DNA of 64,000 nucleotides from Eledone cirrhosa (Eukaryota > Mollusca > Cephalopoda > Octopoda > Eledonidae), in contig OZ024748.1 in NCBI GenBank assembly GCA_964016885.1, forward strand, positions 32,694,791 to 32,758,790, written 5' to 3'. The stretch's first letter is position 1, and each line of letters starts with the position of its first letter. The translations under genes and the position numbers were made by a program. The notes below the pieces were generated by a model, which was given only the letters and a program-made list of their open reading frames with translations, made no database searches and was not told the DNA's origin. This document shows positions 53,193 through 64,000 of the stretch, in pieces.

Positions 53193-54860
53193 GTGTCCGG
53201 AATGATGCCGGTGTACGTAGTGTCACGAATGATCAGAAAATGGAGGCCTGGAAATGTCATTATGAGAGACTGATGAATGTGGAGAACGAATGGGAGTGAG
53301 AGAAATTACTCTCACTAGATCCGACAGAAGGACCAGCTATTGAGATTGACGAATATAGGGTCCAAGAGGCGGTTAAGGAAATGAAAAATGGTAAGGCTGT
53401 TGGACTGTCGGGAATAGTTGCATCAGGGGACGTAGGCACTAAACTGGTTGTACGTATCATCAATCAGGCTATATATGGTGGTGTCATACCCAAAGACTGG
53501 TGGAGCAGTATTCTCATAAATTGCTACAAAAGTAAAGGGGATGCTCTTGAGAGGAGCAATTATAGGGGTATAAAACTGATGGATCAGGTTATGAAAGTGG
53601 AAGAAAGGATATTAGCACAACTAATTAGAGAAAGGGTCAAACTATATGAGATGCAGTTTGGTTTTGTGCCTGGGAAAAGTACAACATATGCCCTCTTCTT
53701 GGTGAGACAATAACAAGAGAGGCTCTTAGAGAAGAATAAGCCACTATTGTTAACCTTTGTTGACCTAGAGAAGGCCTTTAATAGGGTACCCCGATCTGTA
53801 ATCTGGTGTTCCCTAAGGAAACTAGGTGTTGTGGAATGGCTTGTGAGGACAGTGCAAACTTTGTACAGAGGTGATGTCAGTAAAGTCATGGTAGGAATGG
53901 AGTTTAGTGAGGAATTCCAGATACAAGTAGGAGTACATCAAGGTTCCATCATCAGCCCACTCTTATTCATTATAGTCCTCCAAGCCATAACAGAGGAGGT
54001 TAAGACTGGCTGTCCATGGGAACTTCTCTATGCTGACGATCTGGTTCTTATAGCAGAATCAGTAGAGGAGCCAGAGAATATATTCTGGCTATGGAAACAG
54101 TAGTTGATGAGTAGAAAAGAGGACAAAACTCTGATTCCGTCAGGGAAATGGCCATGTTCGATATGCAGAAAAGGAACTGGCATAAATTCTATAAAATGCA
54201 CACAATGCAGATCTTGGGTACACAAGAGATGTAGTGGGATAGCTGGTAAACTAACAGGTAGGGAAAACTACGTATCCAGTAGATATACAGGGAAAGTTAG
54301 CAGTAGTAATCGCAGTGATAGACACATTTTTCAAATGCAGGCGGGTGCTATAGAAGTGGTTGATAGCTTCCGGTACCCAGGTGATCAGATTAGCATAGGT
54401 GTTCCGAGGCCATAGTATCCAGGATAAGGACGGCTTGGAAGAAGTTTAGGGATCTGCTTGCTCTGTTGACAAAGAAGGGTTTCTCCCTGCATACGAAAGG
54501 ACGGTTATATGATGCTTGTGTGAGGTGCGCGATGCTGCATGGTAGTAAGACATGGGTAGCAACTGCAAAGAGGATATGTGACGGTTGGAGAGATATGAAG
54601 CAAGCATGCTCCGTTGGATGTGCAATGTCAATGTGCGTGAACGACCAAGCATAGACGAGTTGAGACAGAAACTGGGTATAAGTTGTGGTGTGAGGAGAGA
54701 AGATGGTATGGATATGTGATGCGCATGGAGGATGACCGCTGGGTAAAGAATTGCCAAGAAATCCCAGTTGAAGGAAGACACAGTAGAGGAAGACCACGAA
54801 AAACATGGGCGGATGTGGTGAAAGCAGACCTCAGATCGCTGAAACTCACCGAGTTACATT
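53190..54860 (+). pseudogene. LINE family B, RT domain to 3' end
   Basis: One reading frame runs from about 53381 to 54415, interrupted by TAA at 53711 and TAG at 54101. It reads MKNGKAVGLSGIV, IYGGVIPKDW, RSNYRGIKLMDQVMK, QFGFVPGKSTTYALFLVRQ, then FVDLEKAFNRVPR (motif A), GVHQGSIISPLLF (motif B), LLYADDLVLIAES (motif C, YADD intact), a Cys knuckle CSICRKGTGINSIKCTQC, and EVVDSFRYPGDQ. After a shift: KKFRDLLALL, KGRLYDACVRCAMLHGSKTW, and the C-terminal basic part near 54780 (RGRPRKTWADVVKADLR-like). Catalytic Asp residues are present but the frame is dead. 5' end truncated at about 53190; the GATGAT tail is absent. Confidence 0.86.
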
Positions 54861-55056
54861 AGCATTTACATTACTCTATATTTACTAATATATTTTCATG
54901 GTAAAGTCTTTATCACACATAATATTGAATCTATGAGACTTTGATATTACTTATTTTGAGGACAATACATTAACACCAATATGAGCGACCAGTTACAGCC
55001 GGTTTGAACAGAAAGAGGTGAGAGAATTCTGGCTGGATACGGCCAGTTTAAATGCT

Positions 55057-55815
55057 AAAGGGTTAAAGATAAGTGACAGGCATGGAAAGACTGGAAAAAT
55101 AGGGGTATCAGACCATGACCAGGTAGCTAAGAGAAGCTAGAAGACAGGTATACATAACACAAAGAGAGGCTGAAAAAAGAAAGTTTGCCAATGTCTTGAG
55201 ATGTGAGAATCAGGGGTGTGAAGTGTTCCACATTGCAAGACATTGTTAGAAATGATACTGGTACACTTAGCACCACTGATGCTCAAAAGAAAGAGGCCTG
55301 GAAATGTTACTACGAGTGATTGATGAATGTAGAGAATAAATTAGAGAATAAATTAGACTTTTGTTTTATGTTCATTGTTCAATACACATACACATATAAT
55401 TGACATTCTCTTTGGAATTACTGATGAAACTTGTTAGTGACACAACTACAAAAGAAGTTCCTAGCCAAGACTAAGCTGCAATATTTAGCTTTATAGATCT
55501 AGCAAAGGCCTTTGGCAGAGTACCTTACTCTGTTATCTGGTGATCCTTCAGAAAATTAGGTGAAGAATGGCTTGTGAGAGCAGTGCAAGCCATGTACAGA
55601 GGAGCTGTCAGTAAAGTGAGAGTAGGAAGGGAGTTTATTGAGGAATTCAATGTACAGGTAGGTGTTCATCATGGTTCAGTTCACAACCCACTGCTGTTCA
55701 TCATAGTTCTCCAGGCCATAACCAATGGGTTTAAGATGTTGTGCTTAAAAGGACCCATCCAACCCATACCAGGATTAAAAAACGGACGTAAAACTATGAT
55801 GATGATGGAGATGAA
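55057..55815 (+). pseudogene. LINE family B, internally deleted copy
   Basis: Begins with the linker between nuclease and RT (QAWKDWKNRGI, REAEKRKFANVLRCENQG, EVFHIARHC in mixed frames). It skips much of the RT N-terminus, then reads FIDLAKAFGRVPYSVIW, RAVQAMYRGAVSKVRVG and GVHHGSVHNPLLFIIVLQAI (55655-55720). It jumps directly to the 3' end GACCCATCCAACCCATACCA, CGGACGTAAAACTATGATGA. YADD and the whole C-terminus are missing. Confidence 0.8.
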
Positions 55816-55885
55816 GTAAATTAAATCAAAAAAGATTTAGACTAAAACGAACAAAACTTCCCTGAAACAACAACAAGGTACAGCT

Positions 55886-56075
55886 AAATATAAAATATAT
55901 TTTGTAATGTAAGGTAGTGAACCACATAATTAAATAGACGGAGGTAATTTAAATAATAAAAATATCTTTAATTTACTTAAAGCAATAACAAATAATAATA
56001 AAATATATTATATAATGTAAGGTAGTGAACCATATAATTAAATAGACGGAGGTATTTTAAATAAAAAAGACAGTC
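55886..56075. repeat. ~109-bp direct duplication
   Basis: AATGTAAGGTAGTGAACCAC, ATAATTAAATAGACGGAGGT occurs at about 55906-55950 and again at about 56015-56060 in AT-rich DNA. No gene. Confidence 0.75.
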
Positions 56076-56224
56076 ATGATAACATATATTTTATATCACA
56101 TGTAAGCAGTGGAATCTGGTGATTGAAAAATAACGCATCAACATTTCAGTTTCGAAGTTTTTTTTCTATATATAAAAGTAGAGGAAGAAATATATTTGTA
56201 GCAAGAGTTGCCTCTCTTGTTATG

Positions 56225-56460
56225 ACAATCCCATCACCGCTCTCTAGACAGGAAGTAGCTGGAGTTACTTCCCGTTGGGGTGGCAGAACCCTTTTTGTCA
56301 CTTCCGTCCTGGGACCCTATAAAAGCGATAGGTCAGGGCGATCTCACTCTCTTCTAACCTGCCTGGCCCTTCGGCCAGGCGTCTTCGGCCATGCGCGTTC
56401 GTCGAGGTTCTACTCACTTCAAAACGGTAACAAATAACTTTACTTCATTCTTTCATCTAC
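56225..56460 (+). promoter_or_regulatory. Promoter/LTR-like GC-rich segment
   Basis: GC-rich island with a TATA-like CCCTATAAAAGCG at 56314-56326, a strong hairpin GCCTGGCCCTTCGGCCAGGC at 56361-56380, then AAAACGGTAACAAATAAC. The design (TATA box followed by a structured GC leader) resembles an LTR or a small-element promoter. No partner LTR or downstream gene is visible. 56461-56876 is AT-rich with nothing recognised. Confidence 0.4.
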
Positions 56461-56876
56461 CCATGTACATGTCAATAATTCTGCACTACATAACTTCAAC
56501 TTGTTAATTAAACTTTATACACACCAACTGAATCTTTTGTTATATTCATACACACCAGTGTTTTGTTATATATTTTTCCAATTGTATATAATTACTGGAT
56601 CGTTGTAGGGTTCACATAATTATATTATTTACACACATTAATATAGACATTAAGTAAATCTTTGTCAACTTATCTCCATCAGATATAATCATTGTGTTGT
56701 GTTGTTAGTTTTTACTAAACAACCAAAGAAATAATCTCTTTGTTATCAAATTAGATGTTTCAAATATGATATCAGCTTTATTTCACGACATTAACGTTGG
56801 TGTATCCTCTTCATCTTCAGTCATAAATTGATATCTTGTCAGAATGAAGTAGTGAGGCTGACTTTATGTCTTTAGC

Positions 56877-57413
56877 TACAGATTTGATAGGAAATATATA
56901 TATATTAGGTTGATATGTGGTCTAAAATATATATATTGTCTATAAATGACTGATAGCAGATGTTCTGATGAAATAGTAGTTTTATTACTACAGATTGTAA
57001 TGGAACTCTTCGTAGACACAATTGTAAAGTAAGAATAGATATGACAGTGTAAGACTGATGTCGGGAAAAGAAAATGTTGTATATATATATAATTGTTACA
57101 CAAGAGATATAATTAGATTAATTAAATTTATAATGAAGACAGCAGGTACTCGGTGTCGTTGGGAATGTTTCAACTCTGTTACAGGTGTCATACGTTAATA
57201 GTCCCTGATATAATTTAATACCTTCAGACACATTTCCAATCGTATTTAATTGATTGTAAATCAGAAAGTATCACTGAATAAAATATCAATTATATATCAA
57301 TAATAAAACCTCTACGTAGTCTCTCTAACTGCTAGAAATAGCAGTGATATTATCCATCTTTTGTATAGATTTCGGAATGAACTGGAAGACCGTCAGAATA
57401 TCATTCTCCCTCT

Positions 57414-57415
<2 letters not shown>
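56877..57415. repeat. Dispersed repeat R1, copy 2
   Basis: Second copy of 8205-8870, without the SINE piece (TAAATTTATAATGAAGACAG at 57125) and with a deletion around 57350. Ends at a (TA)n tract (57416-57440). Confidence 0.85.
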
Positions 57416-57440
<25 letters not shown>

Positions 57441-57444
<4 letters not shown>

Positions 57445-58144
57445 TAAGTAATTCCGTCTGAAAGGTCCAGGAAAAAAGAGTGCTCTATGTAAGTTACAGA
57501 GCTTATTAGTTATGTATAAACAACATAAGATAATTATTTCATTTACCAGTGGTTTCTTGAAAGCAACCAAAATTGCTTTCATTCATCAGAATGAAAAAAT
57601 CCTGGTGGCTTTATTGACAGTGGATTTGAAAAACAAAAATATAACAGATATGAAAGTGAGGCTGGAGGAAAAAAGGGGGAGGGGAGAATAATAAATGAGA
57701 ATATATAACAACACACACGTACACACGCACGTACACTCACATATACACACATATATACGTATATATATATACATATATACACATATATATATACAGAGAC
57801 ACATATACACACACATACACATATATATATATCCATACATAAACACAACACACACACACACATATATATATACACACATATATATATACATGCACACACA
57901 CAAATAAGAATAAATAATCATAGTAGGCCGTCACATACAAATAAGCAAATAAAAAATAAGGATTAAGAAAATAAAAAAATTAAAAACATCATAAAGTTGA
58001 CAGCAAGACGACAAAATTTAAAATAAAAATTAAAATAATAAAAATAATAATAATTATTATTATTATAAATGACCAAACGCACGTGGTAAGTAAATGCACA
58101 TAAAAAACTAAATATATATATATATATATATAATGATATTTTAT
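57441..58144. other. Microsatellite-rich spacer
   Basis: No gene. CA/TA/CACATA microsatellites fill about 57695-57905. The long open frames on both strands here are translations of these repeats. GAAATTGCTTTCATTCATCAG-like sequence near 57570 is not assigned. Confidence 0.65.
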
Positions 58145-58335
58145 TTGAGTGACCCGAATCTTCCTGGTCGTTCTTTTTCGGCTGCACGGGTGATTTTAGG
58201 CATAATCTCTATGTGTTGGTAATTTAACGATGGTTATAGCTCTGATTTATCCAAATTATTGAGCTCTCTGCCACACATATCGGATATTGTTTATCGTTAA
58301 TTCGTGAGCTGTTTTCCGATTCTCGATTATTCTAC
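58145..58335. repeat. Dispersed repeat R2, copy 2
   Basis: GTGACCCGAATCTTCCTGGT, GGCTGCACGGGTGATTTTAG, GCCACACATATCGG and CCGATTCTCGATTATT. Paralog of 48180-48380. Confidence 0.8.
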
Positions 58336-59284
58336 TATATAAATATATATATATCTATACACACACACATATATATATATATATATACATGTGTACATAC
58401 ACACACACACATATATATACATATACACACACACAGATACATACACACATAAGCATACATATAAATATATAAGTACACCCCATGCATATAAACACAGCAG
58501 AGACACAAAAGAGTATATACATACAAATACATATACACGCACACATAAATGTATACAACCACATACACACATATAGTATACAAATATCTTAAAGATAAAA
58601 ACATAAATATAAAAACTATAAAGTTACAATCACACGCACATACACACATATATATATATACATATACACACATATATATATATGTAAATACATATACATA
58701 TATATATATATACACACATATACACACCTACACAGTTAATTTAATTACTTACACTAAATATAAACCAGTATCCCTCATAACTTATTAAAACAATTATCTA
58801 TAACAGAATATACCCATATATCCACTCATATATCTATTCCTCTATTCATATATCTATTCTTCTATCTATATTTTTCTATCTATTTTCTACTTATATCTAT
58901 TCATTCTCAATTTATTTTTCAATATATATTCTTATATTTTCAATATATATTCTTATAATTTTATATATATTTACTTTTTCTATATATCTATTTTTTCTTT
59001 ATACCTATAACACTTAATATTATATTGTATTATATTAGAATTCTAACAACAAAATAATTACTAAATATACGTAACTTTAATATAAACTTAAAACTTATTT
59101 ACGTTATATGAGTTCATCCTCTGTTAAATTTCTCTCTTCTCTCTATTTATCTATATACCTCATAACAGTAATTTTTTCGCTCTCTATTTCTTCACATCCT
59201 CCCCCCCAGTAGAATTTAAATAAACGGTTGTTTTTTCAATTTTTCATACATTCATTTGCATATTCACACATAACTTTGAATTAC
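58336..59284. other. Microsatellites and AT-rich spacer
   Basis: CACACA/TATATA repeats at about 58340-58735, then pyrimidine-rich AT sequence (TATCTATTCTTCTATCTATA near 58850) to 59284. No gene. Confidence 0.65.
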
Positions 59285-59470
59285 CGCTAATAAGTTTCCA
59301 CTATCCAGCGAATTTCGGACCGTTAAGGTGTGATTTCCATGGGTATGTCATTATTTATGAAACAAATTTTGTATTTTATCTGATGAAAGCGCACCAAGGT
59401 TTGCTTGGTCGCCCTTGAAATATATATAATGAAATAATTATGGTTTTATAAATATAGTTTCCATTTATTA
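59285..59470 (+). repeat. Hammerhead-like unit, left arm of a large palindrome
   Basis: CCATGGGTATGTCATTATTT, TTTTGTATTTTATCTGATGA, a stem (ACCAAG...CTTGGT plus flanking pairs), CCTTGAAATATATATAATGA and TGGTTTTATAAATATAGTTT. The core is 59380-59420. Reverse-complement relative of 59695-59870. Confidence 0.65.
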
Positions 59471-59476
59471 TTATGA

Positions 59477-59660
59477 TGGATTGGCAGTATCGGTAGAGGG
59501 TCGGACGCCATGCTTTTCAGCACAGTTACGTCCCTTTACGGACTGAGTTCAAATCGCGCCGAGGTTCATTTTGCCTTTCATCCTTACGGGGTCGATAAAA
59601 TAAAGTACTAGTAATAGACTGGGATAATTGCTGGCCTTGTGCCAAAAGTAGAAACAATTA
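59477..59660 (+). mobile_element. tRNA-derived SINE (type 1)
   Basis: GGATTGGCAGTATCGGTAGA, CGGACTGAGTTCAAATCGCG, CTTTCATCCTTACGGGGTCG, TTGCTGGCCTTGTGCCAAAA. Nearly full length; sits in the centre of the palindrome. Confidence 0.9.
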
Positions 59661-59694
59661 TTATCTTGGTATATATATATTTATATATATATCA

Positions 59695-59870
59695 ATGATA
59701 TTAATATATGGAAACTACTTTTATAAAACCATATTTATTCTGTTATACATATTTCAAGGGTACCAACACTTTGGTACGCTCTCATCAGATAAAATACAAA
59801 GATTGTTTTATAAATAGTGACATACCCAGGAATGATACTTTAACGGTTCAATTTTCTCCTGGATAGTGAA
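59695..59870 (-). repeat. Hammerhead-like unit, right arm of the palindrome
   Basis: Minus strand: ATTTTATCTGATGAGAGC, stem GTACCAA-AGTG-TTGGTAC, CCCTTGAAATATGTATAACA, ATATGGTTTTATAAAAGTAG. The core is 59752-59788. Stem II here is longer and cleaner than in the left arm, with different bases pairing in the two copies. Confidence 0.65.
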
Positions 59871-59929
59871 AGGAAAGAGAGAAAAAGGGAAGAAAGGAAA
59901 AAATAAATATTTCAAATTATTTTGATGAA

Positions 59930-61612
<1,683 letters not shown>

Positions 61613-61720
61613 ATACATATATAAATATATATACACACACATACACACACATATATATACATATACACATATACATATATATATACATATATATACATAT
61701 ATATATATGTATAAATATAT

Positions 61721-62993
61721 ATGCAAATTTTACAAACAACCGCAATGACAGAGGACGGAGACATCGTTATGCTAGCAGGCGTCTTCAATGGTCATGTTGG
61801 ACAGCTCCAGGATGATTACATTGGGGTACATGGTGGGCACGGTTACAGCTCAAGAAATGAAGAAGGAGTGAGACTTCTTGAATTTTGTGATGCAAGTACA
61901 CTGACTACTTGCAACACTAACTTCCAGAAACCTGCCAACCACCTAATAACCTACAAATCAAGGGAGCACATAAGTCATATTGACTTCTTACTAGATAGGC
62001 AGCGGGACAGGCAGATGGTGTCAAATACCAAAGCATACACCGGGGAAGAATGTACCCCACAGCATAGGTTAGTCGTTAGTGATATCTCAGTAAGCAAGAG
62101 ATGGAATGAGACATACAGGAAGGTGTGTAAAAGAAAGGTCTGGAAGCTAAAATACCTTTCACTAAAATACAAATTTAGGAAAGCCCTTCAAGATGTGTAT
62201 GACAAAAAAGAAAATGATTTAGAGACGTATGACATAGATAATAACTGGAATTTCTTACGTGACAACTTACTGCAGGCTACTGATGAAACTTGTGGCTGGA
62301 GCAGAGCTCCAAGCAGACAGAGAGTGACCTGGTGGTGGAACAGCACAGTAGATAAGGCCATTTAGAGACAAAAGACTTTCATGGAAGGCTTGGAAAAGGG
62401 GTGGGAGTAGACAAGGATATACAGCCACTAAGAAAGAAGCTAGACATCAGGTGTACTTAGCACACAGGTAGGCTGAGAGTAGGATGTTTGCCATTGTTCT
62501 GCGACGGGTTGATCAGAAGCGTGCAGTGTTCCACATTGCAAGGCAGTGTGTCAATGCAAATCAGGATGTTGTTGGAGATAAATCTGTCCGGAATGATGCC
62601 GGTGTACTTAGTGTCACGAATGATCAGAAAAAGGAGACCTGGAAATGTCATTATGAGAGACTGATGAATGTGGAGAACGAATGGGAGAGAGAGAAATTAC
62701 CCTCAGTAGATCCGACAGAGGGACCAGCTATTGAGATTGACGAATATAGGGTCCAAGAGGCGATTAAGGAAATGAAAAATGGTAAGGCTGCTGGGCCGTC
62801 GGAGATAGTTGCTGAGATGCTGAAGGCATCAGGGGATGTAGGCACTAAACGGGTTGCACGCATCATCAATCAGGCTATATATGGTGGTGTTATACCCAAA
62901 GACTGGTGCAGCAATATTCACAAAAATTTCTACAAAGCTACAGGTGATGCTCTGGAGAGGAGCAATTATAGGGGTATAAAACTGATGGATCAT
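61721..62993 (+). pseudogene. LINE family B, AP-type endonuclease and RT start
   Basis: 61721-62365 reads as the C-terminal half of an AP-endonuclease-like (EEP) domain: MLAGVFNGHVG (family motif GDFN, with the Asp changed to Val), NEEGVRLLEFC, THIDFLL-like HISHIDFLLDRQ, then QHRLVVSDI (family SDH/HR motif). It then enters the basic linker (KRKVWKLKYLSLKYKFRKAL) and ends at TAG 62363. In another frame from about 62484: VFHIARQCVNANQDVVGDK, VENEWEREKLPSVDPTEGPA, MKNGKAAGPSEIVAEML, IYGGVIPKDW, RSNYRGIKLMD, where it breaks. The upstream half of the endonuclease is missing. Confidence 0.85.
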
Positions 62994-64000
62994 CTGGCAA
63001 GGGTTGGACGGTTCTTATTCAGCACAGCATCTCTCCACTTGTCACGGTCCTTCGTCATCTCCACCGCAATCTGAGACCTGTTCTCACCACCTCCGCCCAT
63101 GTTTTTGGTGGTCTACCTCTAATAAGTCTTCCTTCAACTGGCATTTCCTGGCACTTCTTCACCCATCGGTCATCCTCCATGCACATCACATGTCCATACC
63201 ACCTCAGTCTCCTCTCTCGCACACTACATTCTATCCCTCTCAGACACAGTTTCCCTCTCAACACATCCATGCTGGGTCGTTCACAGACATTGACATTGCA
63301 CATCCAACGGAGCATGCTTGCCCCATTTCTCTCCAGCCGTCGCATATCCTCTGCAGTTGCTGCCCATGTCTCACTACCATGCAGCATCGCGCTCCTCACA
63401 CGGGCATCATGTAACCGGCTTTTCGTACGCAGGGAGAAACCCTTCTTCACAGCAGAGGAAGTAGCTCCCTAAACTTCTTCCAACCCGCACTTATTCTAGA
63501 TACTATGGCCTCGGAACACCCTCCCTCCATTGCTAATCGGATCTCCTAGCTACCGGAAGCTATCCACAACTACTATAGCACCCGCCTGCATTTGAAAAAT
63601 GTGTCCATCACTGCGACTTCTACTGTTTAATTTCCCTGTTCCTCTACTGCATATGTAGTTTTCTCTACCTGTTAGTTTACCTGCTATCCCACTACATCTC
63701 TTGTGTACCCGAGATCTGCATTGTGTACATTTTGTTGAATTTATGCCAGTTCCTTTTCTGCATATCGAACATGGCCATTTCCCTGACGGAATCAAAGTTT
63801 TGTCCTCTTTTCTACTCATCAACACTTTTGTCCTAGCTCAGTTCACTCTCAGTCCTCTTGCTTCCAACTGCTGTTTCCATAGGCAGAAATTATTCTCTAG
63901 CTCCTCTACTGATTCTGCTATAAGAACCAGATCATCAGCATGGAGAAGTTCCCATGTTCTTAAACTCCTCTATTATTACTTGGACGACTATAATTAGCAA
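62994..64000 (-). pseudogene. LINE family B, opposite strand, RT motif C to 3' end
   Basis: Read leftward from the window edge: ADDLVLIAESVEELENNFCL (motif C as HADD, about 63960-63890), LWKQQLEARGLRVN, then from 63825 SRKEDKTLIPSGKWPCSICR, KCTQCRSRVHKRCSGI, IVVVDSFR. A shift follows, then 63450-63055 reads KKGFSLRTKSRLHDARVRSA, MLHGSETWAATAEDMRRLER, ASMLRWMCNVNVCER, RLRWYGHVMCMEDDRWVKKC, RGRPPKTWAEVVRTGLRL, and on to GCTGAATAAGAACCGTCCAA. It stops just before the expected GATGAT tail. The element runs off the window. Confidence 0.85.

Overview
This is a eukaryotic, repeat-dominated window with no bacterial-style gene organisation. It most likely comes from a cephalopod mollusc, probably an octopus. 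The grounds are very long (TA)n tracts, clustered and decaying C2H2 zinc-finger genes with TGEKP linkers, tRNA-derived SINEs whose tails read GGCCTTGTGCCAAAAGTAG, and LINE remnants ending in (GATGAT)n. The species call is inference from these repeat types; no database search was possible.

Layout. 1-7930: a tandem array of a roughly 0.45 kb unit, 14 copies forward and then about 3 inverted, each with its own (TA)n tract. 8.0-12.0 kb: AT-rich DNA with a dispersed repeat, a truncated SINE and a fragment of Penelope-type terminal repeats. 12.0-37.3 kb: a segmentally duplicated cluster of five plus-strand zinc-finger loci (18480, 21231, 27927, 31141, 35241). They share homologous flanks and share pieces of one decayed LINE (family A). 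Only the first is close to intact, and its end is broken by a one-base insertion and by a 679-bp fold-back element. 37.3-46 kb: LINE family B fragments, a 46-bp satellite (38.5-40.1 kb), a second SINE type, and a minus-strand zinc-finger pseudogene (42.2-43.9 kb). 46.2-48.0 kb: the 3' end of a third LINE (family C), minus strand. 48.2-52.8 kb: two 5'-truncated Penelope-like elements, each with a GIY-YIG endonuclease region and flanked by inverted terminal repeats. 52.9-53.15 kb and 59.3-59.9 kb: hairpin elements with hammerhead-like cores. 53.2-55.8 kb: more LINE B. 56-59 kb: dispersed repeats and microsatellites. 59.9-61.6 kb: a second copy of the minus-strand zinc-finger pseudogene and its flank. 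61.7-64.0 kb: two LINE B pieces joined in opposite orientation.

How it fits together. No complete, clearly functional host gene with introns is visible. The zinc-finger loci look like members of a rapidly duplicating and decaying DNA-binding protein family. Mobile elements sit in or between the copies, and shared or absent insertions (SINEs, a solo LTR, the fold-back element) give a relative order of events. A recurring structural theme is a 3'-terminal segment that reappears inverted at the 5' side of the same element. It occurs in both Penelope-like elements and in the hammerhead-like hairpins.
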